Assembly: GCA_947624445.1 (NCBI GenBank)
Contig: CANQKF010000011.1
Location: 1 to 53,276 of the forward strand
Length of the DNA stretch: 53,276 nucleotides
Reading direction: 5' to 3'
Origin: an uncultured Clostridia bacterium
Lineage (GTDB): Bacteria; Bacillota; Clostridia; Christensenellales; Borkfalkiaceae
Part shown: piece after piece, positions 36,501 to 44,433 of the stretch
Numbering within the stretch: position 1 is the stretch's first letter
Layout of the letters: each line of letters opens with the position of its first letter
Notes under the pieces: generated by a model
Databases searched by the model: none
Told to the model about the DNA's origin: nothing
What the model saw: the letters and a program-made list of their open reading frames with translations, nothing else
Position numbers and translations under genes: made by a program

Positions 36501-36760
36501 GGGCGAACGCGCTTGCGACGCAGGCCGACTACAACCAGCGCATCGAAAACGGCGAAGTGGACGGCGTGCCCATCAACACGGCGCCCCTCGAGCTCAATTT
36601 CCGTTGGTACATCCCCGTGCTCGTCGCAGTCGATGTGCTCGCGGTCGGCGGTTGCGGCGCGTGGATCTTCCTCACCCTGAAGAAGAGATCTGCCCCCGCC
36701 GCGGCCTCTGAAGGCGATGCGGGAGATTCGGGCGATCCGCCCGCTTCCGCGGAAGAATAA
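33530..36760 (+). CDS. Membrane-anchored, domain-permuted GH3 (second copy)
   Basis: A 1076-residue paralogue of the GH3 at 25158 with the same permuted plan. An N-terminal membrane segment (about 8-30) precedes the sandwich domain (EEGTVLVRNENATLPL, 62-78), a Fn3-like domain (QDIVELYYTPVYHEGGIEK), the TIM barrel (DGPNQIG, YGPGINVHRSPFGGRNYEYY, YLKHLCCYE) and a C-terminal membrane segment at about 1027-1049. The nucleophile is Asp936 in ILTDYADHH, where the usual Trp after Asp is Tyr, and the KHFA block has LCC, so specificity may differ from the first copy. AAGGAG precedes the start. About 80 extra residues relative to the first copy lie mostly in the sandwich domain. Confidence 0.82.
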   Translation: MKSKSKIVCFSVSAVILAIVLALNIAIGIFSDVLDMWVVKYKTGESSAATRAAGAELVEEIQEEGTVLVRNENATLPLDRKVQTKVNVFGWASVDWLYAGSGSGKIVGQTSGKNKLFVDLYEALTNYGIEYNQDLRSMYQRFNSRRYKADDLSAGNNNSTGALHSFSYEFCRLYEPNIDDGNYYSQDLKDGAKAFSDTALVVLGRTAGESDDCPKVQYKQTSSSSSAVTVDETRTYLEISIEEEALLTYVGQNFENVIVLINSTNVMELGFLEKIAGLDACLITATTGSAGANAIPSLLYGEKAIVERDEEGNEISREYQPIGPSGKTADTFAYDLTTSSTYANVGSGVKGTNGQGQDTTNFYTNGTGLYPTTTMHTNGSTNVSYTGVAYTDYIENIYLGYRWYETADQMGFWDSERAKTQWGIENGYRDVVQFPFGFGLSYTTFEWTVVPEKNDGAELGKDDSIVFTVTVKNTGTRAGQDIVELYYTPVYHEGGIEKSAVNLAAFAKTTQVLQPGDVQTIRLECKVADMKSYDCYDANDNGYRGYELEQGDYVLSLRTDAHTVATDKVVEGKASYTYRVANDITYDEDDNSGNPVENLFTGKNAADGVAIDGNSDGTANITYLTRSNFEGTFPYERAANREMAGAIRQLNLYKKEQAQNWIDPNDQAPQQGVALEQKLYDGGGITALGMQIGNSANYDNDEIWKPVLDALTQSEMERLALHGYVHTEALDSIGKPKTSDLDGPNQIGSFVDTYANQALTGFSSIVLAQSWNLELSYSMALTLGSEAAKNGISGWYGPGINVHRSPFGGRNYEYYSEDPVLSGLMSAYAVAAAKNAGVFSYLKHLCCYESESGRDGMYNWLTEQSLREIYLKPFELSVKELQVKDTSGKLVRTVGGCTGIMSSYGRIGAVWTGGSYALLTELVREEWGFKGAILTDYADHHDFMNGDQMLRAGGDLWMDGWNNNGAFAQETSSNSFKLALRDAAKHVIYMWANALATQADYNQRIENGEVDGVPINTAPLELNFRWYIPVLVAVDVLAVGGCGAWIFLTLKKRSAPAAASEGDAGDSGDPPASAEE

Positions 36761-36768
36761 GCGGCACC

Positions 36769-36796
36769 GCGCTCCCCTGCCTCCGCGGGGGAGCGC
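36769..36796 (+). repeat. Intergenic 9-bp GC hairpin
   Basis: GCGCTCCCC (36769-36777) pairs with GGGGAGCGC (36788-36796). A TTCTTCC sequence follows, which is too weak to call a terminator. Confidence 0.6.
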
Positions 36797-36876
36797 TTCT
36801 TCCGCAAAAATCAACATACGTCCCCCCGCGTTCGGAACTTCGGGCGGGGCGGAAACCTTGAGATACGGAGGTCCCC

Positions 36877-38187
36877 GTGAACTACAAACGGCTTGCAGCC
36901 CTCGCCATGAGCCTGGGCTGCGCGATCCTCTCGTTCGCCATGGGCGCATGCACCCACGAAACCGAACAACCGACGGTCGCGCACGAGATGTCCTTCCTCA
37001 AAGCGGTGGGAAGCGACGTAAAGAACGAAGAAGGCGCCACGGTGCAGCTCTGCGGCGTGAACGCGGGCGGGCTGGGCGTCATCGAACAGTGGATGACGGG
37101 CTTCCGCAGCTCTTCGGGCGAGGACGGCATATATTGCCGCGATCATCTCACCACGAGCCGCGAGTTCAATCTCCGCTTCGGCGTCGAGGGCGGCGAGGCG
37201 CTCTGGGAGAACTACTACGCGGGCTGGTGGAGCGACGCGGACTTCGAAAACTGCGCCGAAATGGGCATCAACGTCCTGCGCCTTCCCTTCACCTACATGA
37301 ATGTGGACTACGGCGCCACGCAGGGCTACGACCATGCGGGGCAATACGATTTCACCCTGCTCGACCGCTTCATCGACGGCGCGGCGGAGCACGGCATCTA
37401 CACCATTCTCGATCTGCACGGCGCCTACGGCAGCCAAAACGGGCAGGACCACAGCGGCGAGGTCATCAATAGCGCCGAGGATGTGGATTTCTATTCCAAC
37501 GAGACTTACATCTCCCTCACCGAGCGGCTCTGGAAGGCGGTCGCCGAGCACTATCGGGACGACCCCGCGGTGGCGGGCTACGACCTCCTGAACGAACCCG
37601 GGGAGAAGGCGGGCGAGACGTCCGCGCGCCACTGGAACGTGTTCGACCGCCTCTATCGCGCCATCCGCGCCACGGGAGACGAGCACATCGTGATCTTCGA
37701 ATCGTGCTGGGGCGGGCAGAATCTCCCCGCGCCCGCCGATTACGGCTGGGAAAACTGCATGTATTCCTTCCACCACTACACGAATTGCACGGGCCTCGAG
37801 CGCTTTCAGGAGCACGCCAAGAGCTTCACCGACCGCCTCGACGACGTGGAGGCAAAGCGCTTCGGCGTCCCCCTCTACATGGGCGAATTCTGCTGCTACG
37901 ATAACCCCGAGCAGTGGTCGTATACCCTCGAGATGCTCAACCGCCGCGGCTGGCATTGGACGACGTGGACCTACAAGGTGTTTATCCGCAGCGCGTGGGG
38001 CGTTTACAACCTCACGCTCCCCGCGGAGGATAAGGTCAACGCCCACACGGATACGGACGCCGAGATCCGCAAGAAATTCAGCGCCCTCCGCACCGACCGC
38101 AACGCGGTGAAGTTCGCCTTCTACGACGGCTCGACCCTCTTCGATATGATCAAAAAATACGCGCACGGGACCGAAAAAACGACATAG
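36877..38187 (+). CDS. GH5 glycoside hydrolase lipoprotein
   Basis: A 436-residue lipoprotein (lipobox MGAC, Cys25) with a GH5 TIM barrel from about 50 to 400. MGINVLRLPFTY (129-140), LDLHGAYGSQ, acid/base Glu240 in GYDLLNEPG, HHYT (299-302) and nucleophile Glu337 in PLYMGEFCCY are the expected GH5 landmarks. Such enzymes cleave beta-linked glucans or mannans; the subfamily cannot be set by eye. It starts with GTG at 36877, 5 bases after GGAGG. It is the last gene of the GH cluster and is followed by a strong terminator. Confidence 0.88.
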   Translation: MNYKRLAALAMSLGCAILSFAMGACTHETEQPTVAHEMSFLKAVGSDVKNEEGATVQLCGVNAGGLGVIEQWMTGFRSSSGEDGIYCRDHLTTSREFNLRFGVEGGEALWENYYAGWWSDADFENCAEMGINVLRLPFTYMNVDYGATQGYDHAGQYDFTLLDRFIDGAAEHGIYTILDLHGAYGSQNGQDHSGEVINSAEDVDFYSNETYISLTERLWKAVAEHYRDDPAVAGYDLLNEPGEKAGETSARHWNVFDRLYRAIRATGDEHIVIFESCWGGQNLPAPADYGWENCMYSFHHYTNCTGLERFQEHAKSFTDRLDDVEAKRFGVPLYMGEFCCYDNPEQWSYTLEMLNRRGWHWTTWTYKVFIRSAWGVYNLTLPAEDKVNAHTDTDAEIRKKFSALRTDRNAVKFAFYDGSTLFDMIKKYAHGTEKTT

Positions 38188-38258
38188 GTCCCCCCTCGTT
38201 TGCGGCGGAGCCCGCTCAAACGCCCCGCTCTGCGCCGAAAAAATATTTCACAATGCGA

Positions 38259-38290
38259 CCGCCCGCGGGAGACCCGCGGGCGGCTTTTTT
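38259..38290 (+). terminator. Rho-independent terminator of the GH cluster
   Basis: CCGCCCGCGGG, AGA, CCCGCGGGCGG, then CTTTTTT: a perfect 11-bp stem 71 bases after the GH5 stop, directly beside the convergent collagen-like gene. Confidence 0.95.
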
Positions 38291-38291
38291 G

Positions 38292-39167
38292 TTACGTGTT
38301 TGCAATGAGATTCGCGTCGCGCAGGCTCGTGATGAGCGCGTTCAGCGTCGTTGCGACCGTCTGAAGATCTGTGTCTGCGGGATCGGCGATGGGTGTGACT
38401 GCCGCGCCGACGGGCAACGTCGCCGCCGCCCCGGGCTCGCCCTGCAATCCCTGCGGCCCTTGAGGACCCGTGGCGCCGCGCGGGATCGTGAAATTAAGCA
38501 CCACATTCCCCTCCGTTCCTTCCTGCGTCACGGCTGCGGGAGTATCGGGATCGCCCGTGGTCGTGGTCCCTACGGTGACCGTCGGCGAAACGCCGTCCGC
38601 CCCCGTCGGCCCCTGTTCGCCCTGCGGCCCCGTCGCGCCTTGTTCACCTTGCGGCCCCGTGGGACCCGTGGGACCTGTGGGACCCTGTTCGCCCTGCGGA
38701 CCCGTCGGACCCGTGGGACCCGTGGCGCCTGTGGCGCTTGCCGCACCTGCGGGACCCGTGGCACCCGTGGGGCCTGTTGCACCTGTCGCACCGGTTGCGC
38801 CCGTGGGACCTGCGGCGCCTGCAATGCCCTGCGCCCCCTGCGGACCCTGGGGCCCTTGCACGCCCTGGATCCCCTGTACGCCCTGCGGGCCCGTGGCGCC
38901 CGTCGCACCCGTGGCGCCCGTCGCGCCGCGGGGGATCGTAAACGTGAGGACCGCGTTTTCCGTGCCCGTCTGCGTGACCGATGCCGCCGTCCCGGGATCG
39001 CCCGTGATCGTCTGCCCGACGGTGATCGTCGCGGGGCCCGTCGCCCCAGTGGGACCCATGGGGCCCGTCGCGCCCGTGGCGCCGCGCATAAACGTCGGCA
39101 CGCCGTTGCACCTGCCGCACGTGCAGGGGCAGTTGCCGCAGACTTGGCAACGTGTATACATTATCAT
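38292..39167 (-). CDS. Collagen-like repeat protein with Cys-rich head
   Basis: A 291-residue protein. The start at 39167 follows GGAGG by 7 bases. No signal peptide. The N terminus has six cysteines in [14 protein letters not shown]. Then come Gly-X-Y tracts of GATGPTGP and GPQGEQ type (about 28-45, 80-190, 230-245), interrupted by two copies of a ~37-residue non-collagen module of the form VGxTxTGDP...VTQxGTE...FTIPRG. The C terminus ([14 protein letters not shown]) is helical. Thr-rich collagen-like proteins of Bacillota occur in exosporium filaments (BclA type), and the lack of a signal peptide fits a spore-surface protein made in the mother cell, but that is inference. A glycosyltransferase gene is divergent from it. 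Confidence 0.85.
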   Translation of the reverse strand: MIMYTRCQVCGNCPCTCGRCNGVPTFMRGATGATGPMGPTGATGPATITVGQTITGDPGTAASVTQTGTENAVLTFTIPRGATGATGATGATGPQGVQGIQGVQGPQGPQGAQGIAGAAGPTGATGATGATGPTGATGPAGAASATGATGPTGPTGPQGEQGPTGPTGPTGPQGEQGATGPQGEQGPTGADGVSPTVTVGTTTTGDPDTPAAVTQEGTEGNVVLNFTIPRGATGPQGPQGLQGEPGAAATLPVGAAVTPIADPADTDLQTVATTLNALITSLRDANLIANT

Positions 39168-39260
39168 AGTTTTTCCTCCTCTTCCGCAGTTTGCGGAGTG
39201 TTGAGCCGGAAACAATCCGCCCATCTTTATCATATCTTAAAAGTAAAAAAGAGGTGACAA

Positions 39261-40310
39261 ATGCGCGTTTCGCTGTGCATGATCGTCAAAAACGAACAGG
39301 AGGTCCTCGGGCGCTGCCTCGCCGCAGCGCGGCGGCTGGCGGATGAGATCGTCATCGCCGATACGGGCTCGACCGACCGCACGCCCGAGATCGCGCGCAG
39401 CTTTGCCGACGTGTTCTTCTTTGAACCGTGGCAAGAGGACTTCGCGCAGGCGAGAAATGCGGCGTTTGCGCGCGCGACGGGCGACTATCTCATGTGGCTG
39501 GACGCGGACGACGTCGTAACCGAGGAGAACATCCCGCGCTTCTTTGCCCTCAAGGAGCAGATCGCGGCGCAGAACGCCGACGTCGCGATGTGCCCCTATG
39601 CGTCGGGCGGGCTCACCTACTTCCGCGAGCGCATTCTCCGCAACGACGGGCGGGCGCGCTTCCGCGGACGGGTGCACGAGTGCATCCCGCCCTTCGGAAA
39701 GGTCATCCGCGGCGCCTTCACCGTCACCCACATGGGGAGCACAAAGGCACGGGGCGCGCGCAATCTCGAGATCTACCGCAAGTGGGCCGCAGAGGAAGAA
39801 CTCGGGGGACGCGATCTGTTTTACTACGGGCGGGAGCTGTGCGACCACCGCCTCTACACCGAGGCCGAGGCGGTGCTCGAAAAGATGCTCGCGGGCGAGG
39901 GTTGGTACGTCAACAAGATCGAGGCATGCCGCACGCTTTCCGCCTGCTTCGCCGCCCAAAACGAGCCCGACCGTGCGCTCTCCGCCCTCTTCCGCAGCTT
40001 TCTCTACGGGGAACCGCGCGCCGCCGTCCTGTGCGAGATCGCGGGGCTCTTTTCGGCGAAAAAACGATACCGTGACGCCGCGTTTTGGTATGAAGCGGCG
40101 CTTTCTGCGCGCGACCATGCCGCGGAAGGCGACTTCGAAGTGCCCGATTGCCACACGATCGTGCCCGCGCTCGGGCTGGTCGTCGCCTGCGAAGCCCTCG
40201 GGGAGCGCGCCGCCGCGCTGAAATATCACCGTATGTCCGCCGTGTTTGCCCCGGATCACCCCTCCGTGCAATATAACGCCCGCTACTTCGCGGAGCACCC
40301 GAACCCCTGA
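39261..40310 (+). CDS. GT2 glycosyltransferase with TPR-like tail
   Basis: A 349-residue cytosolic protein. SLCMIVKNEQEVLGRCL and ADEIVIADTGSTDRTPEIA begin a GT2 domain, and MWLDADDVV carries the DxD metal site. RFRGRVHECI is the conserved block seen in SunS-like and other GT2 enzymes that act on proteins. Residues about 180-340 are helical pairs of TPR type. GAGGTG precedes the start. It is divergent from the collagen-like gene (93-base gap). Modification of the Thr-rich collagen tracts is an attractive but unproven role. Confidence 0.82.
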   Translation: MRVSLCMIVKNEQEVLGRCLAAARRLADEIVIADTGSTDRTPEIARSFADVFFFEPWQEDFAQARNAAFARATGDYLMWLDADDVVTEENIPRFFALKEQIAAQNADVAMCPYASGGLTYFRERILRNDGRARFRGRVHECIPPFGKVIRGAFTVTHMGSTKARGARNLEIYRKWAAEEELGGRDLFYYGRELCDHRLYTEAEAVLEKMLAGEGWYVNKIEACRTLSACFAAQNEPDRALSALFRSFLYGEPRAAVLCEIAGLFSAKKRYRDAAFWYEAALSARDHAAEGDFEVPDCHTIVPALGLVVACEALGERAAALKYHRMSAVFAPDHPSVQYNARYFAEHPNP

Positions 40311-40321
40311 AACAGCGCATG

Positions 40322-40359
40322 AAAAACGCCACACGGCGGGGGCCGTATGGCGTTTATTT
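40322..40359. terminator. Bidirectional terminator
   Basis: AACGCCAcACGGC (40325-40337) pairs with GCCGTaTGGCGTT (40342-40354), followed by TTATTT on the plus strand and by TTTTTC on the minus strand. It separates the convergent GT2-TPR and rny genes. Confidence 0.85.
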
Positions 40360-40385
40360 GCGTTTTCTTTGCGTTCCCGCGGCCG

Positions 40386-42038
40386 TTACTTCGCGTATTC
40401 CACGCTGCGGAATTCGCGGATGACGTTCACCTTGATCTGCCCGGGATACTCGAGCTCGCTCTCGATCTTCTTCGCGATGTCCTTCGCGAGGAACATCGCC
40501 TTGGCGTCGTCGATCTGGTCGGGCTTGACGATGACGCGCACCTCTCTGCCCGCCTGGATCGCGTAGCTCTTCTCGACGCCGCGGAAGGAAGCGGCGATCT
40601 CCTCGAGCTTTTCGAGGCGCTTGACGTACCCCGAACCCGTCTCGCGGCGCGCACCGGGGCGTGCGCCCGAGATGGCGTCCGCCGCCTGCACGAGGACCGC
40701 CTCGATCGTCTTGGGCTCCACGTCGCCGTGGTGCGCCATGATCGCGTTGACGATCATCGCGTTTTCCTTGTACTTCTTGGCGATGTCGGCGCCGAGCTGG
40801 ATGTGGGTGCCCTCCTGCTCGTGGTCGACGGCCTTGCCGATGTCGTGCAGAAGCCCCGCGCGCTTGGCGAAGTTGACGTCGAGCCCGAGCTCCTGCGCCA
40901 TCAGCCCCGCGAGCTGGGCGACCTCGATGGAGTGGCGGTAGACGTTCTGCCCGTAGCTCGTGCGGAACTTGAGCTTGCCGATGAGCTTGATGATCTCGGG
41001 ATGCAGCCCGAAGATTCCCACCTCGAACATCGCGTTCTCGCCCGCCGCCTTGATCTGCTGGTCGAGCTCCTTTTGCACCTTCTCGACGGTCTCCTCGATG
41101 CGGGCGGGGTGGATCCGTCCGTCGGAAATGAGTTTTTCGAGGGTGAGGCGGGCGACTTCCCTGCGCACAGGGTCGAAGCCCGAGAGGATGACGACTTCGG
41201 GGGTATCGTCGATGACGAGCTCGATGCCCGTCGCATTCTCGATCGCGCGGATGTTCCTGCCCTCGCGCCCGATGATGCGCGCCTTCATGTCGTCGTTGGG
41301 AAGGGGGACGACGGAGACCGTCGTCTCCGAAGCGTGGTCCGAAGCGCAGCGCTGGATCGCGAGGGAGATGATGTTCTTCGCATTCATGTCCGCCTCGTCC
41401 TTCGCCTGCTGCTCGAGGTTGCGCACTTCGATCGCGAGATCCTTTCTCGTGTCGTCGAGGATCTCGGCGGTGAGCTGCTGCCGCGCCTCTTCCTTGGTGA
41501 GCTGGGCGACGCGCTCGAGCTCCGCCATCATGAGTTCCTGCTGGTGGGAGACCTGCTCCTGCCTGCGGGCGATGTCCTGCTCGGATTTCGCGAGATCCGC
41601 CGCCTTGCGCTCGATGTTCTTTCTCTGGTCGTCGAGCGATTGCTCCTTGCGGGAGATCTCCGTCTCCCGTTTTTCGAGCAGATCCTCCTGCCTGTGGAGA
41701 CGGGATTCGACGCGCTGCTGTTCCGCGCGCTTCTCCTTCATCTCCTGCTCGAATTCACTGCGTGCCTTGATTGCCTGTTCCTTGGATTCGATCTCCGCTT
41801 CCTTTTTTAACTGTTTGCACTCCGCTTCCGCGTTTTTCAGCATTTCTTCGACGCGCTGCGAAGTTTCATCGAGCTTGAGCTCGGAACGTCTTTGGGAAAC
41901 TTTTTCGAGATGGCGCTTGGTGAAATACCATACGAGCGCCGCCGCCGCGCCGCCGAATACGACGGCGACGACGACCATGAGCCCGATCGCGAGCCCAACG
42001 TTCATTGTCGCAAGGAGCAGGCTGAAAAAATTGTTCAT
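40386..42038 (-). CDS. rny: Ribonuclease Y
   Basis: A 550-residue membrane-anchored endoribonuclease that starts mRNA decay in many Bacillota. An N-terminal membrane segment (about 10-38) is followed by a long charged coiled coil (about 40-210), a KH domain ([17 protein letters not shown]) and an HD domain ([25 protein letters not shown]). The start at 42038 follows AGGAGG by 8 bases; a longer frame upstream lacks such a site. Length and order agree with the family (about 515-550). Confidence 0.95.
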   Translation of the reverse strand: MNNFFSLLLATMNVGLAIGLMVVVAVVFGGAAAALVWYFTKRHLEKVSQRRSELKLDETSQRVEEMLKNAEAECKQLKKEAEIESKEQAIKARSEFEQEMKEKRAEQQRVESRLHRQEDLLEKRETEISRKEQSLDDQRKNIERKAADLAKSEQDIARRQEQVSHQQELMMAELERVAQLTKEEARQQLTAEILDDTRKDLAIEVRNLEQQAKDEADMNAKNIISLAIQRCASDHASETTVSVVPLPNDDMKARIIGREGRNIRAIENATGIELVIDDTPEVVILSGFDPVRREVARLTLEKLISDGRIHPARIEETVEKVQKELDQQIKAAGENAMFEVGIFGLHPEIIKLIGKLKFRTSYGQNVYRHSIEVAQLAGLMAQELGLDVNFAKRAGLLHDIGKAVDHEQEGTHIQLGADIAKKYKENAMIVNAIMAHHGDVEPKTIEAVLVQAADAISGARPGARRETGSGYVKRLEKLEEIAASFRGVEKSYAIQAGREVRVIVKPDQIDDAKAMFLAKDIAKKIESELEYPGQIKVNVIREFRSVEYAK

Positions 42039-42115
42039 AAGTTCAGCCTCCTGCCGATTTGATTTTGACTTTATCCCGAACCCGCAAGCGGGCATAATTC
42101 GGCATTGTCGATTGA

Positions 42116-42144
42116 ATTATACTATATTCCCATTATAATGTCAA
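42116..42144 (-). promoter_or_regulatory. Consensus sigma-A promoter of rny
   Basis: TTGACA (42139-42144 on the minus strand), exactly 17 bases and TATAAT (42116-42121): a perfect consensus, with a leader of about 70 bases. Confidence 0.92.
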
Positions 42145-42262
42145 TCACTTGACGACGCTTTTCGCAATTTGTGAAATTTTTTTCGGAGAACGCAGGAATG
42201 TACATTCACCAAACGTTTATGAAAATTTTTTCCGTTTTTCACACTGCAAACGCTTTGCGACA

Positions 42263-42291
42263 TTGACAATTTATACAATAGAGTATATCAT
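42263..42291 (+). promoter_or_regulatory. Sigma-A promoter of the ABC operon
   Basis: TTGACA (42263-42268), 17 bases and TATCAT (42286-42291). The leader to the permease start is about 90 bases and includes CCCGGAGGTCC, which is too far upstream to be the ribosome binding site of the annotated start. Confidence 0.82.
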
Positions 42292-42387
42292 ATTTCCGGA
42301 AAATCCCGGAGGTCCTTTCCCCTCGGAGACGGCCCCCGAAAACGGGCGTTTTTTCCGAAAATCCAACCTTCCGACCTCGTATCCACC

Positions 42388-43692
42388 ATGTTTTATCCCC
42401 TGCTTTTGCTCGGCGCCGTATGCGCGGCGCTCATCGCCTCGATCCTGCTCTTCCCCAAGCTCACGCTCGGCAAAATCACCCTCTCCACCTTCTGGATCGT
42501 CGCCCTTCTCGGCGCGCTGCTCTTCCTCCTCACGGGGCAGACGGGGCTCGTTTCTTTGGGGAAGGCGCTTCTCTCGGATACCGCCGTCAACCCCCTCAAA
42601 ATTCTCGTGCTGTTCCTCGCGATGACGGCGCTCTCCGTCTTTTTGGATGAACTCGGCTTCTTCCGCCGCCTCGCCGCGGCCGCCGTCCGCCTCGCCCACC
42701 ACGGGCAGAAAAAGCTCTTCTTTCTGCTCTACGCGCTCGTCTCGGTGCTCACCGTGTTCACCTCCAACGACATCATCATCCTCTCCTTCACGCCCTTCGT
42801 CTGCTACTTCGCAAAACACGCGAAGATCGACCCCATCCCCTACCTTGCGGCGGAATTCGTGGCGGCGAACACTTGGAGCATGGCGCTCATCATCGGCAAC
42901 CCCACGAACATCTATCTCGCCACATCCTACGGCATCGGCTTCGCCGAATACTGCGAGACGGCGATCGTGCCGACGCTGTTTGCGGGCGCCATAGCGCTCG
43001 GGGCGCTCTTCCTGCTCTTCCGCAAAAAGCTCGCCGCGCCCATGTGCGCGGACGCCGAAGAAGTGCCACCCTGTGATCGTTTTTTGCTGGTTTTCGGGCT
43101 CACGATCCTCGCCGTATGCACCGTGTTCATGGCAATCGGTTCCTACATCGGGATCGAGATGTGGATCGTCTCGCTCGCGGCGCTCGGCCTTCTCGTGCTC
43201 GGGGCGCTCGGGCATGCGCTCTGCAAAAAACGCCGCCCGCGCGAACTCCTCTCCTGCGCCAAGCGGCTCCCCTACTCCCTCGTCCCCTTCGTGCTCTCGA
43301 TGTATGTCATCGTCGTCGGGCTGGGCGAACACGGGGTGACGACGCTGCTCGCCGATCTCTTCGGCACGGGCATGCCCATCGTGAAATACGGCGTCTCCTC
43401 CTTCTTCGCGGCGAACCTCATCAACAACATCCCGATGAGCGAACTGTTCGCCTCGATCATCGCGTCCGCCCCCGCCGCCGTCGCGCGGAAGGCGATGTTC
43501 GCGACGGTGATCGGCTCCAACCTCGGGGCGTTTTTCACCCCCATCGGCGCGCTTGCGGGCGTGATGTGGAGCAGCATCCTGCAAAAGAACGGACTCAAAT
43601 TCGGCTATGCCGATTTCCTGCGCATCGGCGTGTGCGTGGCGCTTCCCGCGCTCGCCGCCGCCCTCTTCGGGCTCTTCCTCGTCACCGTATAA
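42388..43692 (+). CDS. ArsB/SLC13-type ion permease
   Basis: A 434-residue membrane protein with about 10-12 spanning segments in two inverted halves. TSNDIIILSFTPF and NTWSMALIIGNPTNIYLA in the first half, and NLINNIPMSELFASI with GSNLGAFFTPIGALAGVMW in the second, are the hairpin and substrate-site segments of the ArsB/citrate-permease (IT) superfamily. The ion cannot be told: arsenite, sodium/proton exchange and carboxylates are all possible, and no ars regulator is next to it. The start lacks a strong ribosome binding site. It is 21 bases before the ABC ATPase gene, so it appears to be in the same transcript. Confidence 0.75.
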   Translation: MFYPLLLLGAVCAALIASILLFPKLTLGKITLSTFWIVALLGALLFLLTGQTGLVSLGKALLSDTAVNPLKILVLFLAMTALSVFLDELGFFRRLAAAAVRLAHHGQKKLFFLLYALVSVLTVFTSNDIIILSFTPFVCYFAKHAKIDPIPYLAAEFVAANTWSMALIIGNPTNIYLATSYGIGFAEYCETAIVPTLFAGAIALGALFLLFRKKLAAPMCADAEEVPPCDRFLLVFGLTILAVCTVFMAIGSYIGIEMWIVSLAALGLLVLGALGHALCKKRRPRELLSCAKRLPYSLVPFVLSMYVIVVGLGEHGVTTLLADLFGTGMPIVKYGVSSFFAANLINNIPMSELFASIIASAPAAVARKAMFATVIGSNLGAFFTPIGALAGVMWSSILQKNGLKFGYADFLRIGVCVALPALAAALFGLFLVTV

Positions 43693-43713
43693 AATTTTCG
43701 TGAGGCTGAAATC

Positions 43714-44433
43714 ATGATCTGCGTTCAGGGTGCAAAAAAAGTTTACAAGACGGGCAGAAAGGAATTCTATGCCCTCGCCGGGGTCGATCTCACGATCCAA
43801 AACGGCGAATTCATCGCGATCACGGGCAAATCGGGCAGCGGCAAATCCACCCTGCTCAACATGATCGGGACGCTCGACCGCGTGACCGAAGGCTCGGTCG
43901 TCGTCGACGGGCGGGATCTTGCCACGCTCTCGGGCAAGGAAGTCGCGCAGTACCGCAACAAGACGGTGGGCTTCGTGTTCCAGAGCTTCTATCTCGAGCC
44001 GAGCTACAGCGTCTACGACAACGTGGAACTCCCGCTCGTGCTGGCGGGGAGCGTCGGAAGGCGCAACCGCGCGCGGGTGGAAGAGGCGCTTGCCGCGGTC
44101 GGGCTGGTCTCCAAGATCAAGGAGAAGGCGCGCGACCTCTCGGGCGGCGAGCAGCAGCGCGTCGCCATTGCGCGTGCGATCGCGGGCGACCCCGCCTATA
44201 TCCTCGCCGATGAGCCCTGCGGCAACCTCGATACCGCCAACAGCGAAAACATCATGCGCATCCTCGCCGCCCTGCACGATTCGGGCAAGACGATCGTCAT
44301 GGTCACCCACGATCCCGAGGACGCGCGGCGGGCAGACCGCATCGTCACGATGTCCGACGGCAAGATCGTCGCGGACACCGCGTCCGCGAGAGAGCCCGCG
44401 GCGGAAGCCACTTCGCAGACGGCGACCGCATGA
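43714..44433 (+). CDS. ABC transporter ATPase, MacB/LolD type
   Basis: A 239-residue cytosolic ATPase. Walker A GKSGSGKST (38-46), Q-loop GFVFQSFYLEP, signature LSGGEQQRVAIARA, Walker B YILADEPCGNLD and the H-loop VTHDP are all present. FYLEPSYSVYDNVELPL is typical of ATPases serving FtsX-type permeases (MacB, LolD, BceA). A ~20-residue Ala/Thr-rich tail follows. It shares ATGA with the first permease gene and must serve four downstream permeases, as no second ATPase is encoded. Confidence 0.92.
   Translation: MICVQGAKKVYKTGRKEFYALAGVDLTIQNGEFIAITGKSGSGKSTLLNMIGTLDRVTEGSVVVDGRDLATLSGKEVAQYRNKTVGFVFQSFYLEPSYSVYDNVELPLVLAGSVGRRNRARVEEALAAVGLVSKIKEKARDLSGGEQQRVAIARAIAGDPAYILADEPCGNLDTANSENIMRILAALHDSGKTIVMVTHDPEDARRADRIVTMSDGKIVADTASAREPAAEATSQTATA

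Larger units (their letters stand above)
42039..42387. other. Divergent promoter region, 349 bp
   Basis: No gene is present. This AT-rich gap holds the consensus promoter of rny (42116-42144, minus) and a strong plus-strand promoter (42263-42291) for the ABC operon. Confidence 0.75.

Noticed and set aside
42388-43692. Specific arsenite efflux pump (arsB)
   Set aside because: The fold fits ArsB/SLC13 in general, but no ars regulator, reductase or other arsenic gene is adjacent, so the ion was left open. The ArsR-family gene at 11246 is 31 kb away and lacks metal-binding cysteines.
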